In this document: one piece after another, positions 47,401-57,000 of the stretch
Layout: each line of letters opens with the position of its first letter
Position numbering within the stretch: position 1 is the stretch's first letter
DNA from: Pisaster brevispinus
Lineage: Eukaryota > Echinodermata > Asteroidea > Forcipulatida > Asteriidae
Assembly: GCA_023634235.1 (NCBI GenBank)
Contig: JAMKCF010000021.1
Span: 11,605,764-11,669,763, forward strand
Length of the DNA stretch: 64,000 bases
Reading direction: 5' to 3'
The notes under the pieces: model-generated
The model's input: the letters and a program-made list of their open reading frames with translations, nothing else
The model's database searches: none
Told to the model about the DNA's origin: nothing
Translations under genes and position numbers: made by a program

Positions 47401-48215
47401 AAGAAAAACAAATTCTCCTTCAAACTTCTCTGCTTTCAAGGGAGACACTGTTCTGACTTGTCATAGCTTTTTCTCACAGACTACATCTCTTTGGAACTAC
47501 TTACCTGGTTCATTGTTCCCTCAATCCTACGATCTTGCCCGTTTTAAGAGGAGCAATTCCTACCGTCAACTTCCCAGTCTTTTGCTTTTTTTCTTCTTTG
47601 TAACCCCTATACATGAAATGGCTTTTTGCCTTGTTAGGGGGTGATTATGCGTTAGCATTAAAAATACATAAATATGTCAAACTAACATAAATAAATACAT
47701 TAAAAAATCAACAAAATTTTAATTTTAGGGCAGGTCTTCAACCCAAATAAACTTTTTCAATAAGCCGAATAGCCCAATTGCCCCTCCAACTAGCAACGTG
47801 ACTCTGTACTCTTTTAATTAAAGGGGCTGTGTCATCATGATCAAAGCAGGCCTGTGGCTGTACATGGAATTATAAACTCTCACCCAGTTACTGCATGCGC
47901 GCACCCTCCGTCTGCATCATATTGATGGTAAGCATGCAGCCAAGCTGTAACTGGGTTGAGAGTTAATAATAATTCCATGTGCAGCCACAGGCAACACAGC
48001 CCCGTTAAGGTGACCCATTAAAGAGCAGACATTTCTGCACTCGTAGAGTCAATCGGCAGCAGCTCAACTCACCATTTATCCAAGTCCAGAAGTTGTTTCT
48101 TTCCACCCGGCTTCTTAATGTTGGATGCCTTGAGCTTGATGACGTCACCATACAGACCAAGAGCCTTCTCCCAGGCTGATGGACTGCCGGATGTGAAGAA
48201 CTTTGTTGTACTCAT
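44430..48215 (-). CDS. Conserved uncharacterised protein with helix-hairpin-helix-like segment
   Basis: Exons in transcript order: 48215-48073, 47350-47257, 46557-46398, 45761-45606 and 44626-44430 (TAA at 44432-44430). Junctions are GT-AG, phases agree and the product is 249 residues. The N-terminus (WEKALGLYGDVIKLKAS, then LLDLDKWYQEELPGLI) and THEEITMLMKWKLTRGKFRP look like a family that is conserved across animals but lacks a named function; I cannot give its name. Residues about 118-140 (MTVLRAVGPATASAILAAG) fit the L-x-G-x-G/P-x-x-A form of a helix-hairpin-helix, a fold common in DNA-binding repair proteins. The tail from 217 is highly basic (two DDGEKRKAS copies, then KRTKRSK), like a nuclear localisation signal. 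No signal peptide or membrane helix. A nuclear DNA-related role is inference only. Confidence 0.9.
44478..44531 (-). repeat. 27-bp in-frame coding repeat, two copies
   Basis: It encodes DDGEKRKAS twice (residues 217-234); the copies differ by very few bases. The unit is a multiple of three, so copy-number change would keep the frame and only lengthen the basic tail. Confidence 0.9.
44740..44965 (+). mobile_element. Retroelement tail fragment
   Basis: One frame reads HSLAQTLDQFKRLLKTCMLF, resembling the last residues of LINE ORF2 proteins (FK..LKT.LF). It is followed by a SINE or LINE-type tail, CAGCGCATTGGGACTCTGTG with GCGATTTAC, ending in ATT repeats. It is frameshifted and lies in intron 4 of the minus-strand gene. 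Confidence 0.5.
45225..45592 (+). mobile_element. Dispersed repeat of about 370 bp ending TTGGAGCCCCTCTTTAA
   Basis: Shared order with 59316-59650: AGTCTGCACATTTTGTGC, GTTCAATCAAA, TTGCGCAAAAATTCCTCCTT, ATTTTACACCATTT, GAGGGCTC, GTGCATCACAAAACTTCATT. A reversed copy is at 62436-62715. It ends 13 bp from the splice donor of the exon at 45606. Confidence 0.85.
46558..47256. other. Intron 2 of the 249-residue protein gene
   Basis: It holds a copy of the CTTGAACAGCGCCCCCACTG repeat (46650-46760), a C-rich run near 46880-46897 and the GGGCC-ended MITE copy at 47015-47137. No exon was seen. Confidence 0.6.
47440..47660 (+). mobile_element. LINE 3' fragment (CR1/L2-like ORF2 tail)
   Basis: One frame reads FFSQTTSLWNYLPGSLFPQS-YDLARFKRS, the usual end of a CR1/L2-type reverse transcriptase protein (T..WN.LP...F...Y....FK). 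A second copy of the same tail lies at 54780-55030. No reverse transcriptase core is present. Confidence 0.75.
47822..48005. mobile_element. MITE with GGGGCTGTGT ends
   Basis: The outer ends AGGGGCTGTGTCATCATG and CAACACAGCCCCGTTAAG, then CCTGTGGCTGTACATGGAAT and ATTCCATGTGCAGCCACAGG, form a long imperfect inverted repeat of about 184 bp. A fragment with the same words lies at 56398-56440. First intron of the minus-strand gene. Confidence 0.85.
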
Positions 48216-48327
48216 GACGTGCAAATCAAAGGTTTAGTAGATTGTGGTTTCACTGATAAAATCTGAAGGGAAAAACCAACTGTCACTGATCAGAGTTGAT
48301 AATAATAGTGTCACCATGATCAAGGGG

Positions 48328-48450
48328 TAGACCCAGTAACTGGAGTGCTGTATTCCTTTCATAAAGATTTTGACATCTGCAGTACGACCGCAGCAGATGT
48401 CGAATTCTTTTTTAAACGAGTACAGCGCCCTAGTACAAGTACTGGGTCTA
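48328..48450. mobile_element. GACCCAGTAACT-ended MITE, copy 1
   Basis: The left end TAGACCCAGTAACTGGAGTG and the right end GTACAAGTACTGGGTCTA are inverted copies; the arms continue as GCTGTATTCC and GAGTACAGC. The flanks ATCAAGGGG and GTCAAGAAG are similar and may be a decayed target duplication. Confidence 0.8.
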
Positions 48451-48931
48451 GTCAAGAAGTTCGACTGCTGTACTTGCAATCACAAGGTTATGGGTTTGAA
48501 TCCAGCGGAAGCTAACCACTGATTTCACAATGACAATAAGTGTTGTCGTTTAATTACTGAATCCCAATTTATTGATTTGTGCAATTCATAGTCATTGACG
48601 TCAAACCAATGTTTGTATGAGGGAGATTGGCTCTTGCCAGCGTCTATGTGATGATATATTCGTTCTAGAAGTACTAGGGGAATCTATCTCCGGTGAAAAC
48701 TTAATAATTTAATGCCACTTGCCAGACCCAATTCTGTTAGTGTTAGCACACCCCTACATCAAGGACTTATCCAGCCCACTCCATTATCCATAGATTCCAT
48801 GTAGTTGTCCTTGGGGTGGGTGGGGGGGGGGGGGGGGGAAGGGGGTGAGTTGTCAAATCTGACAGTCATATTTTCATTCATTCTACAGTACCATGTCGGT
48901 AAATAAGATACTGTTTTTTCATATATTGGAT

Positions 48932-49050
48932 TAGACCCAGTAACTAGGGTGCTGTACTCCTATTTAAAAAATGTTGACATCTTCGATTAATTTTTTTAAA
49001 AGGAGTACAGCACCACAGTTACTGCAAACTACTATAGTTTATACTGGGTC
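48932..49050. mobile_element. GACCCAGTAACT-ended MITE, copy 2
   Basis: The ends TAGACCCAGTAACTAGGGTG and TATACTGGGTC are inverted. Both sides are flanked by ATATTGGAT (48923-48931 and 49051-49059), a 9-base match that includes a possible 8-bp hAT-type target duplication. The element sits about 150 bp from the divergent promoter. Confidence 0.85.
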
Positions 49051-49184
49051 ATATTGGATCAGATATATTTTCTCTATGATTGGATTGAAAAGTGGCGGTC
49101 GGATGCTTAATTCATTCCCACACCAATATTACTAAAATCAAAGCAATATAACTGTTATTACACTTACACTAATGTTGTTCTACC

Positions 49185-49380
49185 TGTTGACATCGGGCTA
49201 CTCTCTGATCACAAAATGTAAACACACACGACATGTGCCCATTTCCCGCGGTATCAATAGAACACGCCCTGTTTATTTTAGAACCAATGAGAGACTTCGT
49301 TCTGTAGCTTAATATCACGTGACCTTATACTAGCCAATTAAAAATCCTGTCTCTACAGAAGCGTAAAAGATAATCAAACA
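49185..49380. promoter_or_regulatory. Shared divergent promoter of the 249-residue protein gene and CEP95
   Basis: Two genes point away from here. It contains CCAAT at 49284-49288 and 49334-49338, a palindromic E-box TCACGTGAC (49315-49323) and, at its plus-strand edge, AACATGGCCGCGG (49378-49390), which resembles a YY1 site. No TATA box. The exact transcription starts are not visible. Confidence 0.6.
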
Positions 49381-49424
49381 TGGCCGCGGTTTGTTTGAAT
49401 CTTTCACCGTTCGGTAAATATTAG
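49380..49424 (+). CDS. Possible upstream ORF in the CEP95 leader
   Basis: ATG at 49380 in a strong context (A at -3, G at +4), 14 codons, TAG at 49422-49424, entirely before the donor at 49438. It reads MAAVCLNLSPFGKY. It is used only if transcription starts upstream of it; the same ATGGCCGCGG could instead be a YY1 site at the transcription start. Confidence 0.4.
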   Translation: MAAVCLNLSPFGKY

Positions 49425-49437
49425 TTAAAACACCTTG

Positions 49438-50970
49438 GTAAGTAATCCTTTTGTATAAATATTTAACTGTTGAATTGAAGTAAGTTATACCCATAATAAT
49501 GACAACTTCAAAACCGGTTTTTATTTTTCTTCAACAATTTCTTGCGCCACTCTTTACAACCGGCAAAATTAACCTTTCCGTGAATTTAGTGCTGGTTGCT
49601 TGGTGTCCAGACGTCTGTCGTGCAATTAGAAATGAAACGAAACCTGGGCTATTATATACCGTACTATTTTGTAAAAGAAGGAAAGTTTAGAAAAGTTTTT
49701 GAGTCAAGATCATAAGATGACAAACACGAGACTGAGACTGGGAGAGTGAGAAAGAGGGTAGGTAAATAACTTAAATTCATTCATCCAACTCTCCATGCAT
49801 ATCTCGGCAAATGTTAATTAGTCAATTAATATGATAATGTCTAAGAATTCGAATGGTAAAAATTGCATTCATTCGATTCTGTTTTCACACCAATTTTCAA
49901 GTTTCATTGACATGTCATTACTAGTACTACACTAAAAAAAAACTAGACATACAAATTTGTTTGATAACAAATTCGAGGTGTTCGGATTCAAGTAAAGCGG
50001 ACTGGAGTGATCGTGAGCTGTGCCGTTTGTTATTGTGAAAACAGAATGAATAGCTATTAAATAATGTTTTTTAAAGCGTTTTCAGAACTTCCAGTTTAGA
50101 AAGGTTAAAAGGTCAAGACAAGGTCACCAACATATTCATTTTTGTGAAGTATGTGGAGCCCATGTAGAAACAATTATAAAAATTCTGCAAAAGGCTTCTA
50201 TTAAAACTGTATTTTGAACTGTTTTATCTTGCTGCCAGATGGCGCTCTTAAATCTTATTTTGTTTTAACCAGACCCTTGTCAGACTACAACATCGTTAAA
50301 ATCAACTCCAAAAAAGTTGCACACTTTTTGGTTCACGAGTTATGTTTTTTTTCCATACACAGTACATATTCATAATATACCTGAGCGGGGATTAGCATCA
50401 ATTCAATCCGATAGTTGAAAATTAAACCATGACAAAATAATGATTTTTGAAAGTAAAAAAACAAAACAAAAAACACTAGGCAAGTTCATGGATGAAACAT
50501 ATCAACATTATTGTAGACAAAAAAGGAATGCCCCCTCTTTTTAACGGTGATTTTGAAATAAAGCTTACCATTTTAATCACCGTGTCTGAAGGGCATACTC
50601 AGAGGGCCTAGAGCGCCTTTGGCAGGCATGGTCACGTCGATCGACGTGACGTGGGTCTCGGTGTTTGATGAGAAACAAACCAATGTCGTTCTTTTTCAGT
50701 TGAAGTTTTTGTCATTTAGTCAAAGTCATACAAATCCCTAAAGCAGGTGGACATCTCAGTAAAACCTCCTCTTTTATTCCTTGTTTTAAATCCAATGTTA
50801 GAATTTGAAGAAAAAGATGCAGAACCCGGCCAAGACTTTTCATTTATTTGTCAATATTTGTAGATTAACTTTGAATCGTATAATATACTATTTGGGGCCA
50901 AAATTAGTGTGAACATGGCTGTAGGGTTCAGTATCTTTTCCGATTTTGACATAAACCATTTCATTTGCAG
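49438..50970. other. CEP95 first intron
   Basis: It runs from a strong donor GTAAGT at 49438 to the acceptor TTTGCAG ending at 50970. The exon before the donor is non-coding. No repeat family or exon was recognised inside. Confidence 0.6.
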
Positions 50971-51000
50971 ACATTTTCAACTGCTTGAAGCAACGCAACC

Positions 51001-54000
51001 ATGTCCATGGATTATACGACAAACTACTCCATGAGTAGCGATACTTCAAAAGGTAACACTAGCAGAACGCTGTAGTTTTTCAGAGTGTTAGGAGTAAGTC
51101 GTTCCTATCCCATAAAGTGTCTGAATAATGTAGTTTCTCTGAAAGTTCATAAGAGTTGGATTGTTTGTTTCTTCAGATAATCTTCCCAACAAGGGGACTC
51201 GGCAAACCCCCAGATGGGGATATACCTGTAAACGCCAAGCTTGCAACGGCCAATCTCTCTCATGCAAAAATTATGATTAAGAATTGCACAAATTAATCAT
51301 TCGTGATTCAGTAACTACATGTAGGTGATAATGCTTTTTTCTAGTCATTGTGAAATCAGCAGTTAGCTTGGCATGCTTCCCACATTCGAACCTACAATCT
51401 TGTGATAGCACACACCTGGAATTTCATCTTTTTAGAGAGGGCAAGGCCATTTTCATTTTGCATAGGGCACTTTCATTGGGAAACTCTTAAAAGTCTATGG
51501 GAAATTTTTGAAGGGGCTTCAAGGCCAGGGCAACAGAGGCAGTGGCCTCCGTGTGATTCCAGGCATGAATGCATTCTAACAGTAACAACTTGACCAGGGT
51601 GATCTCACAGAGACCATGGTTTCTCAATTCAAAGTATATTTCCAGATATTCTCAGTCACTGGTCAGTATTCTGTACAGAATACTTATGAGTATCTCTAAA
51701 AAAATATTGTCTCTTTTAAAATAAGACTCTTGTTATTACAACATTCTTTCTGCAAATTGGGATGTTTCAGCTCAGAAAATGCTTAATGATTTTACTTAAT
51801 TATCCAGATGACACTGCCATCGCTAATGAGCTACTGAAGCGAGTCAACTTGCCACCGGTCAGCGACCTTTCAGAATGCACTTCATCTATCTTTGTTGCAC
51901 TCTGCGAAGGTATTCTGGGAGATCCATTGCAAGGTAACAAACAAATTATTCCGGAAAGAATTTTATATTAACTACGCCACTATAGAAAACACTGGATGTT
52001 TTAGTTTCTGAAATGTGTGGAATTGGTGGTTAAAATGTTGACAACGCATGCATCTTGCTCTGCCCTGGGCCACACAAACAAAAACGAGACACAGTGCAAT
52101 AAAAATGGTGGAAGCTTACATTTTGTTGTAAGGATTTGATGTGAAGGATTTTTCGGCACTTTTTCCCAGTTGTTATTGGTCATTCCATTAAATGGCAGAG
52201 CTTAATGGAATGATCCGGTAGAAAGTTTAGGGCCGACCAAGATAACACACCAAAAAGCACTCAAGCCTGAGCACTAAGGTCATTTGTTAACTACCTGTAC
52301 TTTTGTCCATGTTCAACCTCCATACCCAAGCTTACCATCACTGGAAAGAGAAAGACTGTATCTTTCTAGTGATGGTAAAATAAACTAAGGTTGCTATTAT
52401 ACAATACCTTCAAATTAGAGTGGAAAGATCCAAAATGTCAACACCTACGGAGCACCATACGCAAGAAATTTGTCATTACTGATCAAGCTCTAAAATACAA
52501 TTTTCAAGGTACTAATAGGATTTGTGAAACTGAACTTTTAATACTTAAAATTTCACTTGTGTGAGAATGTGTGCTTCACGCTTGAGTGATCAAACAAACT
52601 GGACTCCAGCGGTTGTTTATGTCAAATGAATTTGGTAACCAGAGGATTCAAAAGAATAATTTTTATATCTCAATTGCTCTTGATGTTCTTGCTCTCTTAT
52701 CAGGAATATCCTACGTCCCAGTCACTAAAGAAGACGAGATCCACAATGTTCAGGTGGTCGTTGACCACCTGGCAGACAAGGTACTCCACTGTGATCTGTC
52801 CCACATCAACGGCCGGGCTGTCATCGAGGGGGACCGCGTCGCAGTGCAGTACCTACTGGAGATCCTACTGGGCGTCATGGACTACATCATGGGAGGGATT
52901 GACAGTGAAGGATCGGCGACCGACTTTGAAGGTGTGCAGGGAAGAAGGGTTGTCGGTTTGTCATTGTTTTAAACTTTGTCATTTAGTTTATAATACTACT
53001 TTGCCTCCAGCTCCAGGGGTAATTTCAGCCCTCGTTGAGTTCCCAGTTGTACATCTGGTTGAAGAGAAGCATACTATGGTTAATTGCATGATGGCTGACA
53101 AGGCTAGAATTTGAATCCTCTCACTGAAGACAAAGCCAACAAACCTTGATGCAGTATTTTTGCCAGGATAACTTCAGGTGCTAACTCAGCCCTAATAGTT
53201 CCTCCAATAGATAGGTTGCAATATGACGTAAATTGGCCATCTTTACGGGCAATTTGGAACACACTGTCATGCGTTTTGCGCGAGAACGGCGTGCAGCACG
53301 CGCACATTTCACAAAACTCATTGCAGGATTGGTTAGTAAACTGCGCGGCTGCGTTAATAATCTGAGCGCTTGACGCGCCTGCAAGCCAAAATGCAATTTG
53401 CCCGTAAAGATGGCGTCTATTGGGAACTATCTATCGTACAACTATATGAAGAGAAGCACATTAAGGTTAAATGTGTTTCAAATTCATTGCATAATTACCA
53501 GGATTCAAAACCCACGTTCCGAAGACTTATGCCACTGGAAACTAGCAGTGTTTCCGTCACAAGACTGTAAAATGATTAACGTTCGCGTCACATTCTATCG
53601 TAGATGGTGATCTCATAGATCCAGACACAATGACTAGAGGGACGGTATCTGCCATCACGGACGTCTTGAGGGAAGAATTTGGACCCAGAGGTGGGAAAGA
53701 CAATTATTACAGACCACCGTCTAATGCATATGAAAGGTACGATAAACATACTTCATTTTAACCTTTATTTTAACCTTACTATTGAAATAAATTATACATT
53801 GTTCAAAACTTTGTACTAATTATTGTTTACATAAACTATGGATTATGTGACAAATATCAAATGACAAGGATGTATGTATGTGATATATAACACTAATATA
53901 GGATGTATTTTATTCGTACAATATAGCAGAATATGATCACTCGTTGAATCTCAGGGATGTGATTTCTCCGTTTTTAACCGGAATTCCGTTTGTTTTTTTG

Positions 54001-57000
54001 CCCTCAAAAAAAAAAGAAATTCCGGGGTTTTTTTTTGCCCCCCCCCCTTTTTATTCTTTTTTTTAAAAGATCAAATTCATAAAATAATGAAGATAAAACC
54101 ATATAATAACGCCCAGATTGCAGAGTAGGGCTTTTAAAACCAAAGATAAATGTTAATATTGGGCTTCATGCTCGCAAGTTTTCAAGCTCGCATGCTTTCG
54201 CTCTTCTCGCTCAGAGTTCAGGTTTTTTTCTCAACAGCCTATCACATCCCTGGAGATTCAATATGGACTGTTCCATTTCACTCAGATTCACCTTATTAAA
54301 TGGAACAGTCCAGATATCACCTTGTGCTTATATTCCGGTTTATTGTACTCATATGCATCCAATATTTGTATATTAAATTGTAAAACCTCTTCATCTGACC
54401 ATTTTGAATGTATTAAAATATTGTGAAACAAAATTACGGTCTGGCAAAGATATTTATGTTTTTGTCTTCTCTCTCTAAAATTTGCTTTCCTGTTCTGAAT
54501 AAAGTTTTTGTGAAACACTAACCATGGTGATTTGAAACACTAACCATGGTGATTTGAATCTACCTTTCAAATTGGCAGACCTTATGATAGTCAAACCATT
54601 AGCGATATATCAAAACACCTGAGCCAGCCTAACAGCCAATCAGAAGGTGACTCTACAGCTGAGCTCATCAAGCTGGGGATGAAAGATTCCTCGTCGCGGG
54701 ACATCCCTCAACGAGACATTCAAACCTCAGGTAAGGAGAAGAGTCTTGACCTCATCATAAGCTTGGGCTTTCCGCTTGTTCTAACCCATACACACTTGCT
54801 TTGCTGAGATGTAGAACAGAGAACCATTCCAATAGCTTTTTTCCATGTACTGCATTTCTTTGGAACTCCTTGCCTGGTGCATGTTTCCCTCCATCCTACA
54901 ATCTAGACTGTTTTTACAGGAGTATTAATTTCTACCTTCAGTTATTTTCATCTTAAATATTTTTGTTCTTCTAGCCTCTTACCAAAAGTGGCTTTTAGCC
55001 TTGTTTTGGGTGAACTTGCCTAACAATTTTTTTTTTTTATTAAAAATCTGTTAATGTATTTGTGAAGTGTCATGGCGGAGTCTGATGCATCAAGCTCAAG
55101 TTCTTGTGTTGTCAGAGTGTGGGTTCAGGTCCCGGGTGATGCACTTGTGTCCTTGAGTAAGACACTCAACCAAAATTGTGTCCTTCAGATGGGCAGTAGA
55201 GCCGTAGGTGCCTTGTGTTTTGTGATGCACGTTAAGGACTCGGTACACATAATCGTTAAGACCAAGAGTGTCTCTGGCAAGGCCAGCTGCATATTGCACC
55301 ACAGCAGTCTGTAAACCTCTTCAAGTCACTATATAAATGGATCTCATGGCTCCATAAAAACTCATTGTATTTTAAAACTCCTTCCGGAAACTTAGTGATT
55401 AGGCTTTGAGAGAGAAATGTCTGCAGGTGTTTCCTGCACAGGTGTCAATCCAATACTGTCTGCACCTATCCTGAAATTGTTTGACTTATTTATTTGAATC
55501 TACTTTCATACATGACCCAGTTGGTTTAGGCTTTCCTATCGATTGAAAGGTGGTCACATGACCAATTAAAACCAGTTTTATATTGCTGATAAAGACATTA
55601 CTGGAGCTGTGAATGCATTTTCTGCGCTCATAGCCATACGCATGTTGGCGCACTAGCTTACCCAGGTTCTAAGTTATGCTAAATGCAATCAATACATACC
55701 GACTCGCAATTTATAAGCGTAAGCACGACCGTTGAGTGTCGCATGCACTTTGACCCCTTGCGAAACAGAGCCTGAGGACGTAACAGGAATTGAAAATTTA
55801 GGCCTACAAAACAGAAACGTTCTACAGATTGTCACATCCAAATAACTTGTGTCCATTCCTCCATCCCATCCTCCAGGAGCAATCTCGGTTAGAGACTCCT
55901 CGGGAGACATCCCAGATGGCCAGCCATCAAAGTTGTACCGTCACCTCCCTAAGCCTGACGACAGACCAACAAAAACCTCGTCACCAAGCCCCAAGGCTTC
56001 AGGGGTGGTCGACTCAACCACCAGATCCCCAAGCAGACAGAAAGAGGATCTTACTCTACAGGTAGGTGATTCTTGATTCTTGGTTCTTGGTTCTTGGTTC
56101 TTGGTCCTTGGTTCTTGGTTCTTGGTTCTTGGTTCTTGGTTTTTGGTTCTTGGTTCTTGGTTTTTGGTTCTTTTTTGTATAGCTCCAAACAGTGAAAACT
56201 TATCCGCGATGAAGTTTGTATTATGGGTTTTGAGGCATTGCTTGGTGAGGTTATCAGTGTATATTCAGTTTGCAGTAACACCATGTGTCCCGTGATGATG
56301 ACTAGAGCAGGCTAGTTGAAACATTGAGACCAATCAAGAACTTTACTTTGATGAGATGGTCTGCATGGCCTAGCATGTAGTACCTGGGTTAGAGTTCATA
56401 ATTCCATGTAATGCCACAGGCCTGCTTTGATCAGTTTACCACCTTTTTTCAGAGATTGCACACATATAAGATTATAGAAACAATGACTACAGTCAAGGAA
56501 AACACAAGTTCAAAGCCAACTTCCCCAAATTAATTTTGGTCACACCTTAAACTCTCACAAAAGTGGGTTAAAGGTCACAAGATGCTTTGTAACCAATACA
56601 AATGCACCATAGGTAAGGCTGATTTCAACGGCCCTGCCAAATACACAGTCCGAAAATCGGGCCTGTTTAATTGGCATGGGGCACTGCTGGGGCTTATCTA
56701 AATATTGTACCATTCACAATAAAACAATAAAATATTGAAGCAGATCATGGAGGAGAAAAACAATCAAACAACATTTTTAAGGCTAAATTGAATTTTCCCT
56801 TGTTTTTGTTTTCAGTTTATTTATTGACATTTTTTGTTTGTTATAGGATTTGTCTGGAGTTTATTTATTGACATTTTTTGTTTGTTATAGGATTTGTCTG
56901 GCAGTTCATTCTCATCAGTCTCTTGGCCCAAGCCGCCGCCTGCTCATGTAGTCTCCGACCACCAGCCACCGAATGAGTTCGATAGCTTGGGTCTGAGACC

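Larger units (their letters stand above)
48216..49184 (-). other. Probable 5' UTR intron of the 249-residue protein gene
   Basis: On the minus strand an acceptor (TTTTTCCCTTCAG, ending at 48263) precedes the ATG by 47 bases. A donor (CAACAG-GTAGAA) ends a possible non-coding exon at 49184. The interval also holds two inverted-repeat elements and a G run at 48820-48845. Confidence 0.5.
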
